The position numbers and the translations under genes were made by a program. A DNA stretch of 64,000 nt from UBA2357 sp002344625 (GTDB lineage: Bacteria > Pseudomonadota > Gammaproteobacteria > Burkholderiales > Rhodocyclaceae), in assembly GCA_937995335.1 (NCBI GenBank), contig CALKIH010000053.1, positions 62,001-126,000 of the forward strand. The letters run 5' to 3'. How positions within the stretch are numbered: the stretch's first letter is position 1; every line of letters starts with the position of its first letter. This document shows positions 13,007-22,923 of the stretch, piece by piece. Below the pieces are notes generated by a model, which was not told the origin of the DNA, did no database searches, and saw only the letters and a list, made by a program, of their open reading frames with translations.

Positions 13007-16000
13007 ACGTGCTGCTGATCTCCCAATGCACCAAGAACGCGCTCACCGAGACCCGGCGCATCCTCGACCAGTTCGCCGAACGCCGCGGCGACCGTACCTG
13101 GCAGACGCCGATCACCCAGGCCGGGCTCGACACCCTGCGCAAACTGCTGAAAAAGACCGCGCGCAAGAACACTGCCGTGGCCTGCCACTGGATACGCGGC
13201 AAAGACCACAGCGAACTGCTGTGGATCGTCGGCAATGCCAGTCAGTTCAACGAACAGGGCGCGGTACCGACCAACCGCACGCGCCGCAATGTGCTGCGCA
13301 GAAACGACGAGAACGACTGGCACACGGGGGAGGACATCAAGCTGCTCGCGCAGCTGGCAGCCTTGCTGCACGATTTGGGCAAGGCCAGCGTGGCCTTCCA
13401 GGCGCGTTTGCGCGGGCAGGTGCGGGACAAAAACCTGTTTCGCCACGAATGGGTTTCGCTGCGGCTGTTTCTGGCCTTCGTCGGCGCGGACGCCGACCCC
13501 GTCTGGCTGCGGCGGCTGGCCGAGCCGGGCAAGGCGGACGACGCCAGCTGGCTCGACCCCGCCCGCTACCGGCGCGACGGCCTGGACGCCGACGCTGCAC
13601 CGCCCTTCAACAACCTGCCGCCGCTCGCCGCCGCCATCGGCTGGCTGATCCTGACCCATCACCGCCTGCCGGTCTTGCCCGTGCACGATGCCATCAGCGG
13701 CCAGCAGGCGCCACTCGGCAGAAAATCCCCGACCTTCAACCCGTCGCAACTGCCCCGTCTGCTGGAAGCCATCGGGCACGACTGGAACGAGATCGCCCAG
13801 CCCGCGACGCAAGCCGAGGTCGAAGCCTACTGGCATTTCGCCGACCCGCTACCGGTCCAGTTGCCCAAATGGCGTACTCAGGCCACGAAACTCGCCACCC
13901 GCCTGCTGGCCCTGTGCGACAAACCGGGCAAAGGCGACTGGCCGGACAACCCCTACGTCATGCATCTGGCACGCCTGAGCCTGATGCTGGCCGACCACCA
14001 CTACTCCGCCCTGCCGCCCGACTCGACCGAGCGCGTGAAGGGCGACACCGGCTATCGCCTGTATGCGAATACCGACAATGACGGCCGCCTCAAACAACCG
14101 CTGGACGAACACCTGCTCGGCGTCGCCCGGCTGGCCGGCAGCGTCAGCCATGATCTGCCCGGTTTCGAGCGTCACCTACCGCGGCTGGCGCGGCATCGGG
14201 GCTTGCAGAAACGCAGCGCCGACGCACGCTTCCGCTGGCAGGACAAGGCCGCCGATGCCACGGTCGTGCTGCGCGAAGCGGCACGGGCGCACGGTGCCTT
14301 CATCGTCAACATGGCCTCCACCGGCTGCGGCAAGACGCTCGCCAATGCCCGCATCCTCCATGCCCTGGCCGATCCGCAGCAGGGCATGCGCGCCACCTTC
14401 GCCCTGGGCCTGCGCACCCTGACCCTGCAGACCGGCCGCAGCTACCGCAAAGACCTGCACCTGGGCGAGGACGAACTGGCCATTCGCGTGGGCGGCAGCG
14501 CCAGCCGCACGCTGTTCGAGCACTACGAACAGCAAGCCGAGTCGCACGGTTCGGCTTCGGTGCAAGCGCTGATCGAGGAGGACGACCATGTTCTCTACGA
14601 AGGGCAATCCGAAGGCCACGGCCTGCTCTCGCGGGTGATGGCGGACGAACGCATCCGCGCGCTGCTGGCGGCGCCGATACTGGTGTGCACCGTCGATCAC
14701 CTGACGCCGGCCACCGAAGCACAGCGTGCCGGACGCCAGATCGCGCCGATGCTGCGGCTGATGAGCAGCGATCTGGTGCTCGACGAACTCGACGACTTCG
14801 ACCTCGCCGACCTGCCGGCACTGACCCGCCTGGTGCACTGGGCCGGCCTGTTCGGCAGCCGCGTACTGCTGTCTTCGGCCACACTGCCGCCGGCGTTGGT
14901 CGACGGCCTGTTCCAGGCCTACCGCGCCGGCCGTCTCCACTATCGACGCAACCGCGGTCCGGATGGCGGCCAGGAGCGTGCTCCGGAAATCGCCTGCCTG
15001 TGGACGGACGAGTTCGGCGTGCACACGGCCTGCTGCAGCGACGCCCCGGCCCATTCCCGGGCGCATCAGGATTTCGTCCAGCGCCGTGTGGAGGCGCTCG
15101 GCCGCGCCGTCGCGCGGGACGGCCCGAGGCGTTGCGGCGAGTTGCTGCCACTGCGCATCGAGGCCAAACAGGAGCAAGCCGTGCGCCGCGCCTTTGCCGC
15201 CGAACTGCGTAGCGCCATCCTCCTGGCACACGACCGCCATGCCGAAACCTGCCCGCACAGCGGCAAGCAGGTCAGCTTCGGGCTGGTGCGCATGGCCAAC
15301 ATCGAACCCTTGTTCGACGTGGCGCAGGAACTGCTGCACCTGGGCGCGCCGGAGGGCTACCGCATTCACCTGTGCGTCTACCATGCGCGCTTCCCGATGC
15401 TGCAACGCTCGGCCATCGAACGCCGGCTGGACACTTGCCTCGACCGCCGCGATCCCACCGCTGTTTACCAACGGGCCGAAATCCGCCGGGCCATCGACGC
15501 CAGCGCGGAACCCAACCACTTGTTCGTCGTACTCGCCTCTCCCGTATGCGAAGTAGGTAGGGACTGGGACGCCGACTGGGCGGTGGCCGAACCCTCGTCG
15601 ATGCGCGCCATCATCCAGCTCGCCGGCCGTGTCCAGCGCCATCGCAACCGGCCTTGCCAGACGCCGAACATCCTAATCTTCGATACCAATCTGCGTCATT
15701 TCTCGACGGATCGAGGACATGATGGCCACCCGCAGGCCGCCTTCGTGCGTCCCGGCTTCGAGGACGAACGCGGCCTGGCCGACGCCCCGTGCCGCCTTGT
15801 CAGCCATCGTCTCGGCGCCCTGCTGCGCGAAGACGAATACCGGGCCATCACCGCCCGCCCGCGCATCCAACCGCGTCCGCAACAGCACTGGCAGCCCAAA
15901 CGCAGCCTGGTCGACCTTGAGCACGCCCGGCTCGCCGCGCAAATGCTGCCCAAGCCCCGCGACACGCAAGGCCAGCCCCCGCCCCGAGGCGTCAAACCCC

Positions 16001-16416
16001 AGCACTTCGATCTGGACGCCGCCTGCACCTGGCAGTTTCCCCGAGCCGCACTGACCTGGGCGCTACCGCAGCAGCAAGCCTTCCGCGACGACCCTGTCCG
16101 CGACTGCGAAGTGCTGTTCCTGCCCGACGAGGACGAAGAACGCCTGCTGCTGCACGCCATCCACGAGGAAGCCCGCCATGGCAGACCGGCGATCTACACC
16201 AGCGCCGAAAGCCGCATCGAACGGCTACAACTTACCTTCGGCCCGCGCATCGGCATCTGGGGCGAGGACGATCTGATGGACCTGCTGCGCGAACAGGCCG
16301 ACGCGCACGATCTGTCGCTGCGGCGCTGTGCGGAGCGTTTTACCACGGTCAGCGTGCCCGACAGTGCCCAAGGCTGGCGGTATTGCCCGATGCTGGGGTT
16401 TGGAAAAAAGCAATAG
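13003..16416 (+). CDS. cas3: Cas2-Cas3 fusion nuclease-helicase, subtype I-F
   Basis: 1137 residues. The N-terminal ~95 residues are the Cas2 domain (MNVLLISQCTKNALTETRRI). The HD nuclease follows (LLHDLGKAS, His123-Asp124). The SF2 helicase has motif I STGCGKT (Lys444), motif II DELDDFD (594-600), motif III LSSATLPP and motif VI QLAGRVQRHR. In type I-F this protein joins Cas1 for integration and is recruited by the Csy complex to unwind and degrade target DNA. All key motifs are intact, so both adaptation and interference should be possible. Translation is coupled to cas1 by a 4-base overlap; csy1 follows after 34 bases. Confidence 0.97.
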   Translation: MNVLLISQCTKNALTETRRILDQFAERRGDRTWQTPITQAGLDTLRKLLKKTARKNTAVACHWIRGKDHSELLWIVGNASQFNEQGAVPTNRTRRNVLRRNDENDWHTGEDIKLLAQLAALLHDLGKASVAFQARLRGQVRDKNLFRHEWVSLRLFLAFVGADADPVWLRRLAEPGKADDASWLDPARYRRDGLDADAAPPFNNLPPLAAAIGWLILTHHRLPVLPVHDAISGQQAPLGRKSPTFNPSQLPRLLEAIGHDWNEIAQPATQAEVEAYWHFADPLPVQLPKWRTQATKLATRLLALCDKPGKGDWPDNPYVMHLARLSLMLADHHYSALPPDSTERVKGDTGYRLYANTDNDGRLKQPLDEHLLGVARLAGSVSHDLPGFERHLPRLARHRGLQKRSADARFRWQDKAADATVVLREAARAHGAFIVNMASTGCGKTLANARILHALADPQQGMRATFALGLRTLTLQTGRSYRKDLHLGEDELAIRVGGSASRTLFEHYEQQAESHGSASVQALIEEDDHVLYEGQSEGHGLLSRVMADERIRALLAAPILVCTVDHLTPATEAQRAGRQIAPMLRLMSSDLVLDELDDFDLADLPALTRLVHWAGLFGSRVLLSSATLPPALVDGLFQAYRAGRLHYRRNRGPDGGQERAPEIACLWTDEFGVHTACCSDAPAHSRAHQDFVQRRVEALGRAVARDGPRRCGELLPLRIEAKQEQAVRRAFAAELRSAILLAHDRHAETCPHSGKQVSFGLVRMANIEPLFDVAQELLHLGAPEGYRIHLCVYHARFPMLQRSAIERRLDTCLDRRDPTAVYQRAEIRRAIDASAEPNHLFVVLASPVCEVGRDWDADWAVAEPSSMRAIIQLAGRVQRHRNRPCQTPNILIFDTNLRHFSTDRGHDGHPQAAFVRPGFEDERGLADAPCRLVSHRLGALLREDEYRAITARPRIQPRPQQHWQPKRSLVDLEHARLAAQMLPKPRDTQGQPPPRGVKPQHFDLDAACTWQFPRAALTWALPQQQAFRDDPVRDCEVLFLPDEDEERLLLHAIHEEARHGRPAIYTSAESRIERLQLTFGPRIGIWGEDDLMDLLREQADAHDLSLRRCAERFTTVSVPDSAQGWRYCPMLGFGKKQ

Positions 16417-16450
16417 AGCAAATCATCAATCATACAAACAGGAGTGTGGC

Positions 16451-17818
16451 ATGCAGGAATCCGAAGAACGAAAGCGATGCTTTCAGCAAACCATCAGCGC
16501 CTTCATCGCAGAACGCCGAGACGTCAAACTCAAGGGCCTGAGCGACGAAGCTGCCGCGCACACCGCCGCCAAATACGACTACCACGAGTGGCTGGCCGAT
16601 GCCGCGCGGCGGGTCGCTCAGATCCAGGCGGTGACCCACGTGCTCAAGGCCACCCACCCTGACGCTCGCGGCACCAATCTCCACGTCGTGCCAAACAGCC
16701 TGCCCCGGCATGCCGAAATCGGCACCCACTTGTTAAGTGACAACTTCGCCGATGACATCGTCGGCAACGCAGCCGCGCTGGACGTCTATAAATTTCTCAA
16801 GCTGGAAGTCGAAAGCCGCCGCCTGCTCGACTGGCTACAGGCCGACGACGCCGATCTGCTGCGCGCCCTGCACGAAGACGCTGCCACCGCCGACCAATGG
16901 GCTGCCGCCTTCAAGAGGCTGGTCCGCTCCCCTGCTGCCCTGGCGTCCCACGGTCTGGCCAAACAGGTCTATTGGTGCATGTCCGGCAAGCCAGCCGATG
17001 ATGGCGGCTTCCACCTGCTGCAGCCACTGTTCTCCAGCAGCCTCGCCCATGCCATGCATCAGGAGATCAACGACGTGCGCTTCGGCGAGGCCAACAAGGC
17101 CGCGCGCCAGGCCCGGCGCGACAAAAAGGCGCACGACGCGCCCTATCGCGACTACCGCAACCTGGCGATCCGCAAGCTCGGCGGCACCAAACCGCAGAAT
17201 ATCAGCCAGTTGAACAGCGAGCGCGGCGGGCTCAACTACCTGCTGTCCTCGCTGCCACCGCGCTGGGATCAGGAACGGCCCCGGCAATTCCTGTTCATCG
17301 ACTCGGCCCTGGCACACTTCCGCCGCTTCGAAGGCGTCGGCGAGTTGCTCGATGCCCTGCTGGCGCTGCTGGAAAGCAGGCCCGCACCGACGCTCGACAC
17401 CCGCCTCAAGCGCGAACGCATCGAACGCGCCCTGGGTCAGTCCTTGGCCGCTTTCGGCCTCGCCAGCCGGCAACTGCTCCAGCCGGGCTGGACACGCGAC
17501 CCGGACTGCCGCCTGCCGCTGTGCGAACAGCTCTGGCTCGACCCCGAGCGTGCCGAATTGCCTCCCCGGAAGGATGCGGAGCACGAGCAGGAAGACGAAG
17601 CATTCAACGCGGCATTGGAGTGGAAAGACTGGCCGGACCAGGTGGCGCACCGCTTCGGCAACTGGCTCAACGCCATCCTGCTACAGCACGGCCTGCCCGT
17701 GGGTGACGCAGAACATGCCCATTGGGCGCGCCAGGCGCTCATCGACGCCGAATGGCCGGCGCCGATGCAGTGCCGCGCCGTTGCCGGCGACGCGGGCCAG
17801 GAGGCAGCGCATGGCTGA
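16451..17818 (+). CDS. csy1: Type I-F Cascade large subunit Csy1 (Cas8f)
   Basis: 455 residues, close to known Csy1 proteins. It caps the 5' end of the crRNA together with Csy2 and contributes to PAM recognition. Start at ATG 16451 with GGAG seven bases upstream; an in-frame ATG at 16328 would run into the end of cas2-3. Family landmarks include the N-terminal region with AKYDYHEWLADAARR and the central NISQLNSERGGLNYLLSSLPP segment. It sits between cas2-3 and csy2, and its last 8 bases overlap csy2. Confidence 0.95.
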   Translation: MQESEERKRCFQQTISAFIAERRDVKLKGLSDEAAAHTAAKYDYHEWLADAARRVAQIQAVTHVLKATHPDARGTNLHVVPNSLPRHAEIGTHLLSDNFADDIVGNAAALDVYKFLKLEVESRRLLDWLQADDADLLRALHEDAATADQWAAAFKRLVRSPAALASHGLAKQVYWCMSGKPADDGGFHLLQPLFSSSLAHAMHQEINDVRFGEANKAARQARRDKKAHDAPYRDYRNLAIRKLGGTKPQNISQLNSERGGLNYLLSSLPPRWDQERPRQFLFIDSALAHFRRFEGVGELLDALLALLESRPAPTLDTRLKRERIERALGQSLAAFGLASRQLLQPGWTRDPDCRLPLCEQLWLDPERAELPPRKDAEHEQEDEAFNAALEWKDWPDQVAHRFGNWLNAILLQHGLPVGDAEHAHWARQALIDAEWPAPMQCRAVAGDAGQEAAHG

Positions 17819-18776
17819 ATGCCCTCACTTCGAGCATCTATTGGTGCTGCCGCGCCTGCGGGTACAGAACGCCAACGCCATCTCCAGCCCGCTCACCCAC
17901 GGTTTTCCCTCGATCACCGCGTTGTTGGGCTTGATGTGGGCACTGGAACGCAAAACGCAGGCGGCCGGACTGGACCTCCAGTTCAATGCCGTCGGCGTCA
18001 TCGCCCACGACCACCAGGAACAGGTGACCGATGGCGGCTTCGTCCGCAGCTTCCGCCTGACCCGCAATCCGCTCGACAAGGACAGCAGCACTGCCGCCAT
18101 TGTGGAAGAAGGGCGCATCCACCTGGACATCAGCCTGGTCTTCGCCGTGCAGAGCCAGGCACTGCTCGATGCGCAGGCGGCCCCCGCCGTCGCCGCTCAG
18201 GTACGCAATGTGGTGGCGGCGATGCGCATCGCCGGCGGTAGCGTCATCGAGTCACCCGCGCCACGCGGCCGGCAGCGCCCCTACGTGGTGTCTCTGACCG
18301 GCGACGCCGAGGACCGGGAAAAGCTGTTCAACCAGCTCAAGCTGCGTCTGCTGCCCGGTTTCGCACTGGTGGAGCGCAGCGATTTGCTCGAACAGCGTCA
18401 CCACGACATGCAGGTGCAGCACCCGGCGCCTACGCGTCTGGACGCCTGGCTGTCGCTGTCGCGCATCAACTGGCATTGGCGGGACGGCCAATGGCGGCAC
18501 GACCGCCAGCAACTCGGCTGGATCGTCCCGATCCCGCTCGGCTACGGCGCCCTGGGCGAGTTGCAGCCCGCAGGCAGCGTGGCCAACGCCCGCGACCGCG
18601 ATACGCCGTTCCGCTTCGCCGAAAGCCTGTATGGCATCGGCCAGTGGCTCAGCCCGCACCGCCTACACAGCCCACAACAACTGCTCTGGTATGCCGACAG
18701 CTGCCCCGAAAACGGGCTCTACCGCTGCCGCAACGACTACCGGCCGACACCGGCGCATGAATTCGACTTCAACTGA
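17811..18776 (+). CDS. csy2: Type I-F Cascade subunit Csy2 (Cas5f)
   Basis: 321 residues. A RAMP-fold protein that pairs with Csy1 and holds the 5' handle of the crRNA. The start MAECPHFEHLLVLPRLRVQNANAISSPLTHGFPS is typical; ATG 17811 has GGAG upstream and overlaps csy1 by 8 bases. Later landmarks are SLSRINWHWRDG and WIVPIPLGYGALG, and the C-terminus PAHEFDFN. csy3 begins 21 bases downstream. Confidence 0.95.
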   Translation: MAECPHFEHLLVLPRLRVQNANAISSPLTHGFPSITALLGLMWALERKTQAAGLDLQFNAVGVIAHDHQEQVTDGGFVRSFRLTRNPLDKDSSTAAIVEEGRIHLDISLVFAVQSQALLDAQAAPAVAAQVRNVVAAMRIAGGSVIESPAPRGRQRPYVVSLTGDAEDREKLFNQLKLRLLPGFALVERSDLLEQRHHDMQVQHPAPTRLDAWLSLSRINWHWRDGQWRHDRQQLGWIVPIPLGYGALGELQPAGSVANARDRDTPFRFAESLYGIGQWLSPHRLHSPQQLLWYADSCPENGLYRCRNDYRPTPAHEFDFN

Positions 18777-18797
18777 TCGCCCTCAAGGAATTTCATC

Positions 18798-19850
18798 ATG
18801 ACCACCAATACCCCGCTCAAGACCGCCTCCGTGCTCGCCTTCGAACGCAAGCTCGACCCATCCGACGCCCTGTTCTTCTCCGGCAACTGGGACGCTCGCG
18901 ATGCCACCACCGGCTGGCAGCCCGTGAGGATCCGCGAAAAATCCGTGCGCGGCACGGCGTCACATCGATCCAAAACAAAAGGTGGGGCGGACCCCGCCAA
19001 GCTGGATATGAAGTTTGAATCCCCCAATCCTCAAATCGTGGATGTAGCCACTTTGCCATTGGATGCCGACACGCTGAAGGTTCGGTTCACCCTGCGCGTG
19101 CTCGGCGGCACTGGCGAACCTTCCGCCTGCAACGACGCCGACTACCGCAAAAAACTCATCGCCACCGTGCAAGGCTACGTCCAGCAGTACGGCTTTGGCG
19201 AACTGGCCCGCCGCTACGCCGCCAACCTCGCCAACGGCCGCTTTCTGTGGCGCAACCGCATCGGCGCCGAACAGGTGGAAGTAAATATCGTGCATCTACG
19301 GGACGGCCAAGCTGCAGCGCAATGGGCCTTCCAAGCGCTCGACCATTCACCGCGCGCCCTCACCGCGCCGCAGGCCGAAGCCGGCGACGTCGCCACGCTG
19401 GCCGCGCTGATCGAATCCGGCCTCGCCGGCACCGCGCATGTGCTGCTTGAAATCACCGCCTTCGTGCGCATCGGCGCCGGGCAGGAAGTCTTCCCTTCGC
19501 AAGAACTGATCCTCGACCGCGGGCGCGGCGACAAGAGCAAGACGCTCTACGCCGTCGGCGACAAGGAACGAGCCATTGCCGCGATCCACTCGCAGAAAAT
19601 CGGCAACGCCGTGCGCACCATCGACACCTGGTACCCCGGCGCCGACGAAAACGGCCCCATCGCGGTGGAGCCCTACGGTTCGGTCACCACCCAGGGCAAG
19701 GCCTATCGCCAGCCCAAGGAGAAGCTGGATTTCTACAACCTCTTCGACAACTGGGTCGTCAAGGACAAGGCCCCGGCGCCGGAACAACAACATTTCATCA
19801 TCGCCACGCTGATTCGCGGCGGCGTATTCGGCGACGCGGACAAGGCTTGA
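18798..19850 (+). CDS. csy3: Type I-F Cascade backbone subunit Csy3 (Cas7f)
   Basis: 350 residues, the normal length. Six copies form the helical backbone along the crRNA spacer. The N-terminus with ASVLAFERKLDPSDALFFSGNW and the later FPSQELIL and DNWVVKDK segments are characteristic of Cas7f. AAGGAA is at a suitable distance before the ATG. The csy4 gene starts three bases after the stop, so the four subunits are made from one message. Confidence 0.96.
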   Translation: MTTNTPLKTASVLAFERKLDPSDALFFSGNWDARDATTGWQPVRIREKSVRGTASHRSKTKGGADPAKLDMKFESPNPQIVDVATLPLDADTLKVRFTLRVLGGTGEPSACNDADYRKKLIATVQGYVQQYGFGELARRYAANLANGRFLWRNRIGAEQVEVNIVHLRDGQAAAQWAFQALDHSPRALTAPQAEAGDVATLAALIESGLAGTAHVLLEITAFVRIGAGQEVFPSQELILDRGRGDKSKTLYAVGDKERAIAAIHSQKIGNAVRTIDTWYPGADENGPIAVEPYGSVTTQGKAYRQPKEKLDFYNLFDNWVVKDKAPAPEQQHFIIATLIRGGVFGDADKA

Positions 19851-19853
19851 ACC

Positions 19854-20426
19854 ATGGCGCCCATAGACCATTACCTCGAGCTGAAGCTGCTGCCCGACCC
19901 GGAATTCCCCGCCCCACAACTGATGAACGCGCTGTTCGCCAAGCTGCATCGCGGCCTGCACGACCTGCGCCGCAACGACGTAGGTGTGAGCTTTCCGGAC
20001 GTCGAGCAGGCCAGGCACGGCCTCGGCGCCCGCCTGCGCCTGCACGGCAGCGCCGAGGCATTGGCACGGTTGATGGCATTGAACTGGCTGACCGGCATGC
20101 GCGACCACCTCGACATCGGTGAGGTCGCCCCGGTTCCGCCACAGGCGAAACACCGCTGCGTCAGCCGCGTGCAAGTCGACAGCAACCCCGAGCGACTGCG
20201 GCGACGGCTGATGAAGCGCCACGGCCTCGACGCCGAAGCGGCCCAGGCACGGATTCCGGACAACGCCGCCCAACGCTGCGCCCTGCCTTTCGTCAGCCTA
20301 CGCAGCAACGGCAGCGGCGAACATTTCCGCCTGTTCATCCGCCACGGCCCGCTGCTGGACACCGCCCAGCCCGGCCCCTTCGGCGCCTACGGCCTAAGCA
20401 CCACCACGACCGTGCGATGGTTCTAA
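19854..20426 (+). CDS. csy4: CRISPR RNA endoribonuclease Csy4 (Cas6f)
   Basis: 190 residues. It cleaves the pre-crRNA at the base of the repeat hairpin and stays bound to the 3' stem-loop. His32 (in LFAKLHRGL) matches the catalytic His29 of P. aeruginosa Csy4, Tyr179 (in GAYGLS) matches Tyr176, and Ser148 or Ser151 could be the active-site Ser. The Arg-rich helix that reads the stem is present (NPERLRRRLMKRHGL). The array encodes the matching stem CTGCC/GGCAG with loop GTACA. Last gene of the operon; the leader follows at once. Confidence 0.96.
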   Translation: MAPIDHYLELKLLPDPEFPAPQLMNALFAKLHRGLHDLRRNDVGVSFPDVEQARHGLGARLRLHGSAEALARLMALNWLTGMRDHLDIGEVAPVPPQAKHRCVSRVQVDSNPERLRRRLMKRHGLDAEAAQARIPDNAAQRCALPFVSLRSNGSGEHFRLFIRHGPLLDTAQPGPFGAYGLSTTTTVRWF

Positions 20427-20555
20427 CCCTTTTTTGCAAGGCGTTTACAATCATTTTTTAATCAATGGTTTAAATTGATGCACGGGAAAAGATCGGGCGC
20501 ACTGAATTGGGCAGCTTTTCTTTAACAAATAGAGACTTGTCGTGTAGAAGCGCTA
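20427..20555 (+). promoter_or_regulatory. CRISPR leader
   Basis: 129 bases between csy4 and the first repeat, strikingly AT-rich against the surrounding GC-rich DNA. A possible array promoter is TTGCAA (20434-20439), 17 bases, TTTAAT (20457-20462). It also contains the IHF site listed separately. The leader lies on the csy4 side, so spacer 1 at 20584 should be the newest; the variant repeats at the far end agree with that. Confidence 0.85.
20460..20472 (+). promoter_or_regulatory. IHF binding site in the CRISPR leader
   Basis: AATCAATGGTTTA is an exact match to the IHF consensus WATCAANNNNTTR, about 84-96 bases before the first repeat. In type I-E and I-F systems IHF bends the leader so that Cas1-Cas2 integrates at the first repeat. 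Presence of the motif is seen; the role is carried over from those systems. Confidence 0.65.
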
Positions 20556-20583
20556 CTTCACTGCCGTACAGGCAGCTCAGAAA

Positions 20584-20615
20584 AGTAGCCGCCCTGGCTG
20601 ACAGGTCGGCGGGCT
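20584..20615 (+). other. Spacer 1: opposite-strand overlap with the spacer 11 protospacer
   Basis: The last 20 bases of its reverse complement equal the first 20 bases of spacer 11 (21184-21215), so the two protospacers overlap on opposite strands of one phage sequence. As the leader-proximal spacer it should be the most recent. The base pair that follows the overlap in spacer 11 is GG, which gives spacer 1 a 5'-CC flank. Confidence 0.9.
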
Positions 20616-21183
20616 CTTCACTGCCGTACAGGCAGCTCAGAAACCAGTAATGCAATCAATACCCAAATGCCCATTCTTCACTGCCGTACAGGCAGCTCAG
20701 AAAGTTTCACCGTTGCAGACGGTGAGCATGCGGGCCTTCACTGCCGTACAGGCAGCTCAGAAAGGATATGCCTCCGAGTTGGAATCAGAACAACACTTCA
20801 CTGCCGTACAGGCAGCTCAGAAATTACGAGTCGAGGATGGCCGTACATCACACGACTTCACTGCCGTACAGGCAGCTCAGAAAAGGTGAAGGGCACTGCG
20901 GCGGGTCCGGCCAGCCTTCACTGCCGTACAGGCAGCTCAGAAAGAGCGACGAAGAGCAGGAAAAACACCAAAGAACTTCACTGCCGTACAGGCAGCTCAG
21001 AAAAAGCTCGATCTGCAGATCGAGGCCATGCACAACTTCACTGCCGTACAGGCAGCTCAGAAACGACACTTCGCCCAGGGCGCCCATGCCATTCGCTTCA
21101 CTGCCGTACAGGCAGCTCAGAAAAGTGCCGCGCGGCCGGAAGAGCCGCTGCGCTTCTTCACTGCCGTACAGGCAGCTCAGAAA

Positions 21184-21215
21184 TGTCAGCCAGGGCGGCT
21201 ACTGGTCGCACCTGA
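21184..21215 (+). other. Spacer 11: same target as spacers 1 and 38
   Basis: Read in the frame starting at its second base it encodes VSQGGYWSHL. The reverse complement of spacer 1 supplies the bases before it, ending GACC, so this protospacer has a 5'-CC flank. Confidence 0.9.
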
Positions 21216-22803
21216 CTTCACTGCCGTACAGGCAGCTCAGAAACGATCCCGAAAACCCGGAAAACCCGGATCCTCCTTCACTGCCGTACAGGCAGCTCAG
21301 AAACGGTTGAAGAGCCGGCCGAGGTGCGCAACGGGCTTCACTGCCGTACAGGCAGCTCAGAAAGTTCCGAAATCGACGAAAAATCCTCGCTCGACCTTCA
21401 CTGCCGTACAGGCAGCTCAGAAACAGGCAAAACGCTATTCACGCTCTGGCATGTCCTTCACTGCCGTACAGGCAGCTCAGAAAAGCAGGGCGGTATCAAA
21501 ATGAGTTTCGGAGAACTTCACTGCCGTACAGGCAGCTCAGAAATTAGCCGCTAAAACCTAGTCAAGCGGCTCACACTTCACTGCCGTACAGGCAGCTCAG
21601 AAAAAACGAGGATCAAGCGGCCGCACTATCCGCGCCTTCACTGCCGTACAGGCAGCTCAGAAACTGCCCGCCTGGCTGGCTGGCCTGGAGCCGCCCTTCA
21701 CTGCCGTACAGGCAGCTCAGAAATGGAGCCGCCGGCGCGGCGCGAGCCGGCGACCCTTCACTGCCGTACAGGCAGCTCAGAAATGAGCTAATCGCCGCTG
21801 GGTCCATCCCTTCGACTTCACTGCCGTACAGGCAGCTCAGAAACGCCACGCCGACCTCGCCGCCGACCTGACCGGCTTCACTGCCGTACAGGCAGCTCAG
21901 AAATGTCAGGTGTGGGCACACGATGACAGTCCCATCTTCACTGCCGTACAGGCAGCTCAGAAAATCATTCACGAGTGGGGCGAGGTCCGCCTCGACTTCA
22001 CTGCCGTACAGGCAGCTCAGAAATGCGCATGCAGAGCGTTCGGAGGTGGTCGAACCTTCACTGCCGTACAGGCAGCTCAGAAACTTCTGGACTTCGAACT
22101 ATGGCTCTTTGTGTCCTTCACTGCCGTACAGGCAGCTCAGAAATATCGACGCTCTCGCCGCGCTGGGGTGGTATTCTTCACTGCCGTACAGGCAGCTCAG
22201 AAACCATCCCGGCACGCTTCACGACAATCGTGCCACTTCACTGCCGTACAGGCAGCTCAGAAATTCAGCAAAGCATCGGACCGGCATCAATGCCGCTTCA
22301 CTGCCGTACAGGCAGCTCAGAAATGGTCATCCTCCCCGCGCCCGACGAATACAGCCTTCACTGCCGTACAGGCAGCTCAGAAATTGCCCGAAAACGTCGT
22401 GCTCGCTCAGGTGCACTTCACTGCCGTACAGGCAGCTCAGAAAGAATGCGCGGCCGATCCAACCGGCCGCAGCTTCTTCACTGCCGTACAGGCAGCTCAG
22501 AAACCGCGTGAGACTGAAGGCTTGTTTTGCAGGGCCTTCACTGCCGTACAGGCAGCTCAGAAAAGCGATGGCAAGATCATCTTCATACGATTGCTCTTCA
22601 CTGCCGTACAGGCAGCTCAGAAATGTAGTGGGTCCCGAGCAATGCCCGCCTGATTCTTCACTGCCGTACAGGCAGCTCAGAAAGTTGCGGATCGAGACGT
22701 AGGCGCAGCGTCAGCCTTCACTGCCGTACAGGCAGCTCAGAAAATTTTGCGCAAGCCACCGGTCATGGCTTTGATCTTCACTGCCGTACAGGCAGCTCAG
22801 AAA

Positions 22804-22835
22804 GTCAGCCAGGGCGGATACTGGTCGCATCTGAT
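22804..22835 (+). other. Spacer 38: synonymous variant of spacer 11
   Basis: Shifted by one base relative to spacer 11 and different at two positions, GGC/GGA and CAC/CAT. Both are silent in the frame that encodes VSQGGYWSHL, so the two spacers come from divergent phages sharing a conserved protein segment. Confidence 0.9.
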
Positions 22836-22923
22836 CTTCACTGCCGTACAGGCAGCTCAGAAAGTGTCGAAGTGCGAGCGGTAGCCCGTTTCGGACTTCA
22901 CTGCCGTACAGGCAGCTCAGAAA

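Noticed and set aside
13003..16416. Possible defect in the Cas2-3 helicase or HD motifs
   Set aside because: HD, Walker A, DELD, SAT and motif VI are all intact, and the reading frame is continuous.
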